The notes under the pieces are model-generated. The model made no database searches and was not told the DNA's origin. It saw only the letters and a list, made by a program, of their open reading frames with translations. Positions 10,536 to 18,538 of a DNA stretch of 64,000 bases are shown here, one piece after another. Origin of the DNA: Rhizobium gallicum bv. gallicum R602sp (lineage in GTDB: Bacteria; Pseudomonadota; Alphaproteobacteria; Rhizobiales; Rhizobiaceae); contig NZ_CP006880.1 in NCBI RefSeq assembly GCF_000816845.1, positions 1,364,001 through 1,428,000 of the forward strand. Direction: 5' to 3'. A program made the position numbers and the translations under genes. Every line of letters starts with the position of its first letter. Positions within the stretch are counted from its first letter, which is position 1.

Positions 10536-11585
10536 TCAGCCAACCGTGCCGCGCACGACGAGACGGGTGCTCAGCGTCTCGATCAAGGGTCCGGCCTCGG
10601 GTGTCTTGAGCCGCTTGAGCATCAGCCGGACAAGCGCCCGAACCCGATCTGGCAGATCGATCCGGACGGTGGTGAGGTTGTAGCTCTTCCAATGCGATTG
10701 CGGGATGTCGTCGAAGCCGACGATCTTGACGTCGCCCGGCACCGACAAGGAAAGCTCGTGACGCAACGCATCGATTGCGCCGAACGCGCCGACGTCGTTG
10801 GAGGCAAAGATGGCATCGGCTCCATCGCCGACACGGAAAAGATCCACCGTCGCGCGATAGGCGGTATCGTAGGTGTAGTCGCCAGGCACGACGATCGGCG
10901 GCGGCATGCCGCGCCCTAAAAGCACCTGCGTGATGATGCGTTCACGCTCGGCATTGGCCAGCGATTGCGGCTTTCCGCCAAGATAGGCAATGCGGCGGGC
11001 GCCGTAACCCTGCAGCAACGCAACGGCCTGCTCGATGCCCTCTTTCTGCCGCACGACCAACCGGTCGTAGAGGCTGGCAGATGGCTTTCCGCCAAACTCT
11101 TCCGCATCATCATAAATGATGTAGATCGGCACTGCGCGATCGAGAAATCCGCAAAGCACGTCCGGCTCCACATTCTCCGTAAAGGCAATGACCGAATCCG
11201 GATTGAAACCGCGCATATAGGTGAGCAAGGTCTGGTCCATGCTCAAATCGGCCTTCGCCTTGAACAGCAAAGTGGCAAAACCCTCCGCTTGCAAGGCCGT
11301 CGTCAATGCATCGATTTCCTGGCTTTCCCAGGGACTGCACACGTCGGGGACGATCATGCCGACAAGATGCGATCGTCTCGTGACGAGCGAGCGCGCCGCC
11401 ATATCCGGCGTATAATTCAACTCCCGAGCAATCTGCAGAATGCGGTCGCGCTTTTCCGGCTTCAAAGATGCATTGGGGTTGAACGCGCGCGAAACGGCAA
11501 CCCGCGAAACATTGGCTTCACGCGCGACCAGGTCAGCGGTCGCACGGGCCATTTTTCTGTCGCTGCGTTCACTCATGAAAGACAT
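10536..11585 (-). CDS. LacI-family transcriptional repressor
   Basis: A LacI-type helix-turn-helix (TADLVAREANVSRVAVSRAFNPNASL) occupies about residues 16-41. It is followed by the hinge NYTPDMAARSLVTRRSHLVGMIVPD and a periplasmic-binding-protein-like sensor domain with the terminal GFDDIPQSHWKSYNLTTVRID segment. Total 349 residues from the first ATG. ATGs at codons 4 and 12 are possible alternatives, and none has a strong ribosome binding site. It stands between the DUF5054 gene (11 bases downstream) and the divergent sugar transporter, and probably represses both through the two operators in the shared intergenic region. Confidence 0.9.
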   Translation of the reverse strand: MSFMSERSDRKMARATADLVAREANVSRVAVSRAFNPNASLKPEKRDRILQIARELNYTPDMAARSLVTRRSHLVGMIVPDVCSPWESQEIDALTTALQAEGFATLLFKAKADLSMDQTLLTYMRGFNPDSVIAFTENVEPDVLCGFLDRAVPIYIIYDDAEEFGGKPSASLYDRLVVRQKEGIEQAVALLQGYGARRIAYLGGKPQSLANAERERIITQVLLGRGMPPPIVVPGDYTYDTAYRATVDLFRVGDGADAIFASNDVGAFGAIDALRHELSLSVPGDVKIVGFDDIPQSHWKSYNLTTVRIDLPDRVRALVRLMLKRLKTPEAGPLIETLSTRLVVRGTVG

Positions 11586-11596
11586 CTGGCGTTGGG

Positions 11597-11614
11597 ATTG
11601 AAAACGTGTTCATT
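11597..11614. promoter_or_regulatory. LacI-type operator, site 1 (next to lacI)
   Basis: A near-palindrome with core GAAAACGTGTTC (GAANNCGNNTTC, central CG) lies 12 bases upstream of the repressor ATG. The central CG and two-fold symmetry are typical LacI-family operator features. Its position suits autoregulation. Confidence 0.55.
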
Positions 11615-11739
11615 CATCGTGCACTCGACGACGGTAAAGCGTCAAGCACCATGAAGTAGATTCACGGCGCATACGCGAACTCTGCCGCCTTTTACGGCTT
11701 TCGTCCACCGAAAAATTCCAGCGCTCGCAACCCGCAGTG

Positions 11740-11768
11740 TTGACAAAAATGAAAGCGTGTTCATTCTG
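11740..11768 (+). promoter_or_regulatory. Promoter of the sugar ABC operon with LacI-type operator, site 2
   Basis: TTGACA at 11740-11745 is a consensus -35, with a weak -10 (ATTCTG) 17 bases on. The palindrome ATGAANNCGNNTTCAT at 11749-11764 fills the spacer and repeats the core of the site next to lacI (GAANNCGNNTTC). A repressor bound there would block RNA polymerase, so the transporter is expected to be induced by its own substrate. A long leader of about 110 bases follows before the first gene. Confidence 0.6.
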
Positions 11769-11877
11769 GGGCTGGACGAGGTGGGACGTGGCTTGGAGGA
11801 GGATCCGGTCCGTTCCGATGCACCGAACCGAAAGGCGTCCGGTCGACAACCGGGCCGAATCCTAGGGAGGAGTTGCA

Positions 11878-13239
11878 ATGCGCAAGGGCATACAGTCTTT
11901 ATTGCTTGGCGTTTCGGCGGCAGTTGCCTTGTCGGGATCTGCCATAGCCACCGATCTCGACATCACCTGCCGCTGCGTCGTCGGCGGCGTGAACAGCGGC
12001 ACGGCCGAATGGATCCAAAAGAAAGTCATCCCGGCCTTCACTGAAAAGATGAAGGCGCAAGGCAAGGACGTTACTGTCAAGCTGACCCAATTCGGCGGCG
12101 AAGATGAACAGTTGACGCAGCAACTGGCGCTCGACTTCTCGACCGGCGCCGGTCCGGACATTTCGGCTTTCGACGGCTTCCTCATTCCGAGCTTCGTTCA
12201 GGGCGGGCTATTAAAGCCGCTTGAAGAAATAGCAGGTCCGGACGTAGCCAGTTGGGATGGCTGGAGCCATATCGCCGATGGCACCAAGGCTTTAATGAGC
12301 TACCAGGGCAAGCCTTACGGAATTGCGCTCGGCACCGATGCACGCATGATCTTTGTGCGCAGGGATCTCTTCCAGAAAGCCGGTCTTGATGCAGACAGCT
12401 GGCAGCCGAAATCCTGGGGCGAACTGCTTGACGCTGCGCGCAAGATCAAGGCTGCCGATCCAGATTCCTTTCCACTGCAGTTGAACGCCGGCGTTTCCAT
12501 GGGCGAAGCAACGACCATGCAAGGTTATTGGATGGCGCTTCTTGGCACCGGCGAGCAGGTCACCGACGAAAATGGAAAATACATCGTCGCCAGCCAAGGC
12601 ATTCTCGATACGCTGAGGCTTTACAAGACCATCTATGTCGACGACAAACTGGGCGATCAGCGCGCCCAGCTCTTGTCAGACGGCCGCAACCGTACCTTTG
12701 CAAATTTCCGCGATGGCAAGACGGCAATGCTCGTCGAAGGAGACTGGTTCTACCGTTCGGTGACGGCACCGGGGGCCGAATTTGCCGTCGCCGACCGCGA
12801 AAAGGTCATGACCTGGAAGAAGATGCCGGCCGCACAGCCGGGCAAGGGCCTGCGCGGCCAGGATTTCGTCACCATTTCCGGCGGAACGGGCTTCGTCATC
12901 AACCCGCATACCGATGCGCCGAAGGAGTCCTGGGAACTGCTCTCCTTCATGAACAGTCAGGAGCAGTTGACCGCGTTCCAAGAGATCCAGCCGGCGATCC
13001 GTATCCGTGACGACGTCGCAATCCCGAACTCGCCGTTCTTGACGGAAACGGCAAAAACGCTGCTGCCGATTACGACGGCGCGTCCCAACGACGCCAGTTA
13101 CAATAAGGTATCCACTGAGATCCAGCGCATGACGGAAAGCGTCGTCTCCGGCGAAATGTCGCCTGAAGACGCGATGGCCCAGTACAAGGCCGCCATTGTC
13201 GCCATCGTCGGCGAAGAAAACACCGTCAGCCGTCTCTGA
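11878..13239 (+). CDS. Sugar ABC transporter substrate-binding protein (family 1)
   Basis: A 453-residue extracellular solute-binding protein. A signal peptide with a hydrophobic stretch ending near AIA|TD around residue 24 exports it to the periplasm. The body shows family-1 features (GPDISAFDGFL, GIALGTDARMIFVRRDLFQKAGLD, GTGFVINPHTDAPKESWELLSFM). Translation starts after AGGGAGGAG. It opens the LacI-controlled operon with two permeases, an ATPase and a metallohydrolase. The sugar is unknown; the GH38-like neighbour hints at a mannoside or other oligosaccharide. Confidence 0.9.
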   Translation: MRKGIQSLLLGVSAAVALSGSAIATDLDITCRCVVGGVNSGTAEWIQKKVIPAFTEKMKAQGKDVTVKLTQFGGEDEQLTQQLALDFSTGAGPDISAFDGFLIPSFVQGGLLKPLEEIAGPDVASWDGWSHIADGTKALMSYQGKPYGIALGTDARMIFVRRDLFQKAGLDADSWQPKSWGELLDAARKIKAADPDSFPLQLNAGVSMGEATTMQGYWMALLGTGEQVTDENGKYIVASQGILDTLRLYKTIYVDDKLGDQRAQLLSDGRNRTFANFRDGKTAMLVEGDWFYRSVTAPGAEFAVADREKVMTWKKMPAAQPGKGLRGQDFVTISGGTGFVINPHTDAPKESWELLSFMNSQEQLTAFQEIQPAIRIRDDVAIPNSPFLTETAKTLLPITTARPNDASYNKVSTEIQRMTESVVSGEMSPEDAMAQYKAAIVAIVGEENTVSRL

Positions 13240-13251
13240 CCGGTCGGGACT

Positions 13252-13278
13252 GGACCTGGCCGGGATCACGGCCGGTCC
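13252..13278 (+). other. Stem-loop between binding-protein and permease genes
   Basis: GGACC-T-GGCCG pairs with CGGCCGGTCC around a six-base loop, giving ten pairs with one bulged base, 13 bases after the stop codon. Such hairpins commonly stabilise or partly terminate ABC operon messages, so that binding protein is made in excess over membrane subunits. No T-run follows. Confidence 0.5.
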
Positions 13279-13318
13279 AATCAAACGGACGCCGCAAACC
13301 GTCATCGGGTTTTCAAGA

Positions 13319-14227
13319 ATGAAGAAGTTCTCCCTGCTTTCCACGCGCGCGGGCGCAGTTTTTCTGGCGCCCGCAGCCGCACTGGTCGGCATCTTCGTCA
13401 TCATCCCCTTTTTCTGGGTAATCTTTGTTTCCTTCACGAACCAAACGCTGCTCGGACGAACGGCGCTCGAACCGGATTTCGTCGGTTTGCAGAACTACGT
13501 CGCGCTTTTTAATCCGGCGACCTTCTTCACACGCGGCCAGTTCGGCTTTTCATTGGTCCTGACGATTCAGTTCGTGTTGCTGTCGGCACTCGTCGGCCAG
13601 GCGCTGCTCGGCCTCGTGCTTGCCTGGCTCAGCCAGGCCGTCTCACCGTCCCTCAAAACCTTTCTGCAGACGACCGTGATTGCTGCCTGGATCCTTCCGG
13701 AAGTGGTGATCGGTTTTGCTTGGTTTGCCTTCCTCGACTATGACAATGGCACGCTGAACATGATCATGCGCAGTCTCGGCCTGCCGCCAGGAGACTGGCT
13801 GCTGCAGCAGCCATTCCGGGTGATCGTTTTCTTCAACACATGGCGCGGCGCCGCCTTCTCGATGATGCTTTTCAACTCGGCTTTCCAATCGATCCCGCCA
13901 AGCTATTTCCAGGCCGCCGATGTCGCCGGCGCAAGCTCTTGGCAGAAGCTGCGCGATATCGCCCTGCCGCTGATCCGCGGTCATATTGTTACCGACCTCA
14001 TCCTGATTACCATGTGGACCTTCAACGTCTTCACGCCCTTCCTGCTGACAAACGGGGGGCCATCCTACCGCACCGAAATTCTTTCCATCTATACCTACCG
14101 GATCGCCTTCAAGGATTTCGAATTCGGCAAGGGTGCCGCCGTAGGCGTCGTCATCATGCTCATCAATCTGGTATTCGCGCTCGCTTACCTGCGTATCGCT
14201 CGCATAAAGACGGCGGAGGCAGAGTGA
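13319..14227 (+). CDS. Sugar ABC transporter permease (MalF type)
   Basis: An inner-membrane protein of 302 residues with about six transmembrane helices and the binding-protein-dependent transport EAA-like loop (AADVAGASSWQKLRDIALPLI) that contacts the ATPase. The start at 13319 (MKKFSLLS) was preferred because the first helix follows directly. The longer open frame begins inside the preceding gene. It pairs with the next gene to form the channel. Confidence 0.9.
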   Translation: MKKFSLLSTRAGAVFLAPAAALVGIFVIIPFFWVIFVSFTNQTLLGRTALEPDFVGLQNYVALFNPATFFTRGQFGFSLVLTIQFVLLSALVGQALLGLVLAWLSQAVSPSLKTFLQTTVIAAWILPEVVIGFAWFAFLDYDNGTLNMIMRSLGLPPGDWLLQQPFRVIVFFNTWRGAAFSMMLFNSAFQSIPPSYFQAADVAGASSWQKLRDIALPLIRGHIVTDLILITMWTFNVFTPFLLTNGGPSYRTEILSIYTYRIAFKDFEFGKGAAVGVVIMLINLVFALAYLRIARIKTAEAE

Positions 14228-15057
14228 TGCAGATATCGCGCGCAGTCTATGTGCAGCGCTTGGGCTTTTCGGCTGTTGCCGCGCTGCTCGGGGCCATTTT
14301 CGCGCTACCACTCGTCTGGTTCGCCTTTGCGCCGTTCAACGCGCGCGCCGAGCTCGGCCTTGCCATCCCTAAGCCGTTCACGCTGGCGAATTTTGCAACC
14401 GTCTTCCAAAACAGCTTCGCCATGCAGGCGCTGTTCAACAGTCTCGTCCAGGCCCTCGGCGGTGTCGTCTTCGTCGGCACTGCCGCAACCCTCGCAGCCT
14501 ACGCGCTGTCCCGCTCCTCGGTCCCGGGCAAGGGTGCGGTCACATATATCCTGCTGCTCTTTTCTTCCGTGGTGTCCGGTTCGGCGGCAATGGTGCCGAT
14601 CTTCCTGATCATATCAGCGGCGGGTCTCATCGACACGCATCTTGCTGTTATCCTTGTCTTTGCGGGCGGACTGCTGCCGACGGCGATGTTCATCCTGCGT
14701 GATTTCATCGACGCAATCCCACGCTCTTACGAAGAGAGCGCCATGGTCGCTGGCGCATCGCCGCTTCAGGCGTTCTTCGACGTGGCGTTGCCAGTGATCC
14801 GGCCCGGTATTGTCGTGGTCGTCGTCTGGGCCTTCGTGAATATCTGGGGCAGTTTTCTCATCCCCTTCATCCTGCTGCGCAGCGACAATCTGATGCCCGC
14901 CTCCGTGGCAATCTACTCGTTTTATTCCGAAGCCGGCACGCCCATTGTCACATTGCTTGCCGCCTATTCTCTTCTCTATTCGCTGCCGGTCATCGTGCTC
15001 TACCTCTTCGTAAACTGGAAGTTCGGCTTCCGGTTCTTCGGTGGCATCAAGTCGTAA
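14227..15057 (+). CDS. Sugar ABC transporter permease (MalG type)
   Basis: The second channel subunit, 276 residues with six predicted helices and the EAA loop ESAMVAGASPLQAFFDVALPVIRPG. Its ATG overlaps the stop of the first permease by one base (TGATG), so the two are translationally coupled. The longer frame to the left is a shadow of the first permease. Confidence 0.9.
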   Translation: MQISRAVYVQRLGFSAVAALLGAIFALPLVWFAFAPFNARAELGLAIPKPFTLANFATVFQNSFAMQALFNSLVQALGGVVFVGTAATLAAYALSRSSVPGKGAVTYILLLFSSVVSGSAAMVPIFLIISAAGLIDTHLAVILVFAGGLLPTAMFILRDFIDAIPRSYEESAMVAGASPLQAFFDVALPVIRPGIVVVVVWAFVNIWGSFLIPFILLRSDNLMPASVAIYSFYSEAGTPIVTLLAAYSLLYSLPVIVLYLFVNWKFGFRFFGGIKS

Positions 15058-15073
15058 TCGAAAGATCAGTCTC

Positions 15074-16174
15074 ATGGCCTCTGTCGAATTCCAGAACGTC
15101 TCTAAGAGCTTCGGTGCCTTCAACGCCGTGCCCGACATCAGCTTTTCGATCGCCGACGGCGAATTCGTCTGCCTGCTCGGGCCCTCAGGCTGCGGCAAGA
15201 CCACCAGCTTGCGCATGATCGCCGGCCTGGAAACGCCTACCTCAGGCAAGGTGCTGATCGCCGGCAAGGACGTCACCTTTCTTCATCCAAAGGACCGGAA
15301 GATTTCGATGGTCTTCCAGGACTATGCGCTTTATCCGCACATGAACCTTGCCGACAACATCGCCTATCCCTTGAAGGTCCGCGGCGAGGCGGAGGACAAG
15401 CGTCATGCACGGGCCAAGGAAGTCGCCGACGTGCTTAAGATCGGCGATCTCCTAAAGCGCTTGCCGAGCCAGATTTCCGGCGGGCAACAGCAGCGCACCT
15501 CGCTTGCCCGCGCCCTTGTCTATCCAAGCCAGGTCTATCTTTTCGACGAGCCGCTCTCGAACCTCGACGCCAAGCTTCGCCTCGAGGCCCGCGGCTTCCT
15601 CAATCATCTTCAGCGCGACATGGGTATGACAGCCGTCTACGTCACCCACGATCAGGCCGAGGCCATGGCGCTTGCGACCCGCATCGCGGTCATGGACAAG
15701 GGGCGTGTCGTGCAATTTGCTCCGCCGATCGAAATTTACCGCCGCCCGGCAACCACTTTTGTCGCGAATTTCGTCGGCAATCCGCCAATGAACCTCGTTC
15801 CAGTCGAAGCCATGGTCGCAGAAGACAGGCTGCAGCTTCGAGCCGAAGGGCTGACACTTGAGGGCCTTGCGATTTCCGCGGCCGTCGCACGTGCGGCAGA
15901 CGCAAAAACAATGACGCTGGGCATCCGCCCCGAGCATCTGCGCATCGCACGCGCGGGTGATGCGAACGTCATTTCCGGCATGCTCTTTGCGAATGAAAAC
16001 ATGGGGCCGGAAAGCCTGGTGACGATGGAGCGACAGGACTCAGGACGCGTGACGGCCCGTATCTTCACCGACGACGAAATCAAGGTCGACACCCGCGTGG
16101 CGCTTTCCTTCGATAAAGCGCATGTGACACTTTTCGACGCCACCGGCGCACGCATTCCCGTCATTGGCGAGTAG
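15074..16174 (+). CDS. Sugar ABC transporter ATP-binding protein (MalK/UgpC type)
   Basis: A cytoplasmic ATPase of 366 residues: Walker A GPSGCGKTT (about residues 36-44), signature ISGGQQQR, Walker B YLFDEPLSNLDA, switch histidine in YVTHDQAEAM, and a C-terminal OB-fold (TOBE) regulatory domain from about residue 240. The ATG at 15074 places the first strand (VEFQNVSKSF) at the N-terminus, as in relatives. It energises the two permeases encoded just upstream. Confidence 0.92.
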   Translation: MASVEFQNVSKSFGAFNAVPDISFSIADGEFVCLLGPSGCGKTTSLRMIAGLETPTSGKVLIAGKDVTFLHPKDRKISMVFQDYALYPHMNLADNIAYPLKVRGEAEDKRHARAKEVADVLKIGDLLKRLPSQISGGQQQRTSLARALVYPSQVYLFDEPLSNLDAKLRLEARGFLNHLQRDMGMTAVYVTHDQAEAMALATRIAVMDKGRVVQFAPPIEIYRRPATTFVANFVGNPPMNLVPVEAMVAEDRLQLRAEGLTLEGLAISAAVARAADAKTMTLGIRPEHLRIARAGDANVISGMLFANENMGPESLVTMERQDSGRVTARIFTDDEIKVDTRVALSFDKAHVTLFDATGARIPVIGE

Positions 16175-16185
16175 GCAGGCATCGA

Positions 16186-17586
16186 ATGCGCGAAATCGCC
16201 ATCCATGTCTCTCGCGCTGATCAGGTTGACAACCCCTATTTCTGCGTGGCCTTCGAGGTTCCCGTCGGGACCACGCGGATCGACGTAGCAATGCGCTATG
16301 CCAGGACCGAGAATTGCATTGTCGACCTCGGCCTGCTTGATCCGCGCGCCACCGACTATCCATCCACCGCCGGCTTCAGAGGCTGGAGCGGCGGAGCGCG
16401 CGATCGCTTCTTCGTTGCGACGGACGATGCCACGCCCGGCTATCTCCACGGCGATCTACCAGCGGGCCGCTGGAAGGTGATACTCGGCCTTTACAAGGTG
16501 CCGGCGGAAGGGACCGCTGTCTTCCTCACGATTGATTACGACAGGGCGAAGCGCAAACTGGAGCCGCCTCCATCCCGCACGTTCCCAGTGCGCAAGGGTG
16601 CCGGCTGGCATCGAGGCGACCTTCATTGCCATACCTACCATTCCGATGCCGCCGGCTCCCCGGAACTGCTGCATGAAGCAGCAAAACAGGCCGGTCTCGA
16701 TTTTCTCGCGATCGCCGACCACAACACAATCGCCCAGCGGCGCTATTTTCATCCGAACTCCTCAACCGACCTCGTTTTCGTTCGCGCCATGGAAGTGACG
16801 ACCGGCGCCGGCCACGCCAATGTCTTCGGCGTCGACGACTGGATCGATTTCCGCATGACGAAGCCAGGGGACGCTCATACACTTGCACGTTTGGTGCATG
16901 AGCGCGGAGGCCTTCTGTCCATCAACCATGACAAGCCGACGATCCCTTGGGACTACGAGCTTCCGAAGACCGACTGCATGGAGGTCTGGCAATCCACCTG
17001 GATGGCCTGGAACTGGATATCGCTCGAACGCTATCAGCGGCGCCTTTCTTCCGGCCTGAAGATTTCTGCCATCGGCGGCAGCGATTTCCACCAGCCCGCA
17101 CGCCTGATGCCGGAGGGTCCGCTTGCACTTGCCCGTCCGACGACCGTGCTTTGGCTCGAAGAACTCTCCGAAGAGGCAATCCTTGCCGCCATGAAGGCAG
17201 GCCGCGGCTACGTTACCGAGAGTCCTTCCGGGCCCCACCTGGCTCTTACCGTCAACGGTAAGCCGATGGGCGAAACAGTGTCCGGTCCGGTTTTTGCCGA
17301 AGCCGAAGTGGGTGGAGCAAAAGGTGATCGCCTCCTGTTTCTGGACGCCACCGGCGTGCTTGTCGACCAGCCGATTGAGGACGATGCGTGGACGGGCCGC
17401 TTTTCCGGTGAGCCGAAGACCTTTCTGCGCGCCGAAGTCATCGCCGGGGAGAGCCGCGCGCGGCTTTTATCGGAATTCACAGCGGCGATATCCGGCACGA
17501 GCCTGCCATGGCAGCTTCGCGGTTCCGATATCCACGGCCAGCCGATCCGCCGCGCGCTCAGCAATCCCGTCTATATAGAAGCCTAA
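16186..17586 (+). CDS. PHP-type metallohydrolase (CehA/McbA family)
   Basis: A 466-residue protein. A beta-rich N-terminal part precedes a PHP domain that starts with RGDLHCHTYHSD (about residue 143) and continues with AIADHN (about 178), INHD and GGSDFH. Together these form the multi-histidine metal site of PHP phosphoesterases and CehA/McbA-like hydrolases. It lies 11 bases after the ATPase gene in the LacI-controlled operon, so it probably acts on the imported compound, perhaps removing a phosphate or ester group. No signal peptide is obvious. Exact reaction unknown. Confidence 0.75.
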   Translation: MREIAIHVSRADQVDNPYFCVAFEVPVGTTRIDVAMRYARTENCIVDLGLLDPRATDYPSTAGFRGWSGGARDRFFVATDDATPGYLHGDLPAGRWKVILGLYKVPAEGTAVFLTIDYDRAKRKLEPPPSRTFPVRKGAGWHRGDLHCHTYHSDAAGSPELLHEAAKQAGLDFLAIADHNTIAQRRYFHPNSSTDLVFVRAMEVTTGAGHANVFGVDDWIDFRMTKPGDAHTLARLVHERGGLLSINHDKPTIPWDYELPKTDCMEVWQSTWMAWNWISLERYQRRLSSGLKISAIGGSDFHQPARLMPEGPLALARPTTVLWLEELSEEAILAAMKAGRGYVTESPSGPHLALTVNGKPMGETVSGPVFAEAEVGGAKGDRLLFLDATGVLVDQPIEDDAWTGRFSGEPKTFLRAEVIAGESRARLLSEFTAAISGTSLPWQLRGSDIHGQPIRRALSNPVYIEA

Positions 17587-17701
17587 TTTGGCGCCATACG
17601 TCAGGACAGGACCAACGAACTACCGTGCACCGCGCACCAAATCGCTCAAACTTTGTGCATTGCAGAACCTGCCCAAAAATTCGCTTGACGCGTCGGCTAA
17701 T

Positions 17702-17740
17702 TTGGTCTGGATTGAACCAATAATCAATTGGTACGGACCA
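17702..17740. promoter_or_regulatory. Interlaced TTGGT/ACCAA operator array before the FadR-type gene
   Basis: Four alternating half-sites are seen: TTGGT at 17702, ACCAA at 17716, ATTGGT at 17727 and ACCA at 17737. ACCAAT/ATTGGT form an exact inverted repeat around AATCA, and TGGT/ACCA one around ACGG. TNGTNNNACNA-like sites are typical for FadR-subfamily GntR regulators. The array ends eight bases before the ATG of such a regulator, suggesting autoregulation. Confidence 0.5.
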
Positions 17741-17747
17741 TTTGCCA

Positions 17748-18473
17748 ATGGACGAAGCCGCCGGAAACTCAAACCTTGCACTGGACAAGCTCCGGACGCT
17801 GCTGCGTTCGGACGGACTGGATGCGGATGGCAAGCTGCCGACGGAGCGTGCGCTTTCGCAAAGATTTGGCGTTAGCCGCCGGGCCGTGCGCCGTGCACTG
17901 GAGGTCCTGGAAGCCGAGGGGCTGATCTGGCGGCGTCAGGGTTCGGGCACCTTTGCAGGGCGACGACCCGATGGCTGGAGCGAGCATGTCGGTTCGATCG
18001 TCGCCGGGACCGACCTGATGGAAGTCATGGAAGTGCGTTTGCGCGTTGAGCCGCAGCTGGCCCAGCTTGCCGCCATGCGCGCCAAGGCCGCCGATATCGA
18101 GCGCATGTATGAGCTCGTCAAGAAGATCCACGACAGCACCGATGCCGACGGCCGCGAACTCTGGGACGGCGCACTGCACCGGCAGATCGCACAGTGCGCC
18201 GGCAACCAACTTTTCCTGGCGATCTTTGATGTCATCAACAGGGTGCGTCAGGACGAGGCCTGGCAGACGATCCGCGAGCGCGCCCGCAGCGTCAGCAAGA
18301 CGCGCACGGTCACTTACGGCCAGCATACCGCAATCGTCGAGGCGATTGCTGCCCGCGACCCTGCCAAGGCGGGCGAAGCCATGCGCCAACATCTCTTGAC
18401 GCTCCAGGAAAGCCTGATCCGCATTACCTCGCTAGACCACCACGAACCGAAGACCAAACAAGAACTCGCCTAA
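17748..18473 (+). CDS. FadR-subfamily GntR transcriptional regulator
   Basis: A 241-residue regulator with an N-terminal winged helix (KLPTERALSQRFGVSRRAVRRALEVLEAEGLIWRRQGSGTF, about residues 29-68) and a helical FCD sensor domain. The ATG at 17748 was preferred over the TTG two codons earlier. It is the first gene in a same-strand run with a peptide-type ABC transporter and gamma-glutamyltransferase, and probably controls that run in response to an imported peptide or amino acid. Confidence 0.85.
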   Translation: MDEAAGNSNLALDKLRTLLRSDGLDADGKLPTERALSQRFGVSRRAVRRALEVLEAEGLIWRRQGSGTFAGRRPDGWSEHVGSIVAGTDLMEVMEVRLRVEPQLAQLAAMRAKAADIERMYELVKKIHDSTDADGRELWDGALHRQIAQCAGNQLFLAIFDVINRVRQDEAWQTIRERARSVSKTRTVTYGQHTAIVEAIAARDPAKAGEAMRQHLLTLQESLIRITSLDHHEPKTKQELA

Positions 18474-18538
18474 GCGAGCCCGACGCTGAAGGGCATGCAC
18501 TGCCCCTCAATAAGCAAAGAACGACAGAGGAGAATGCC

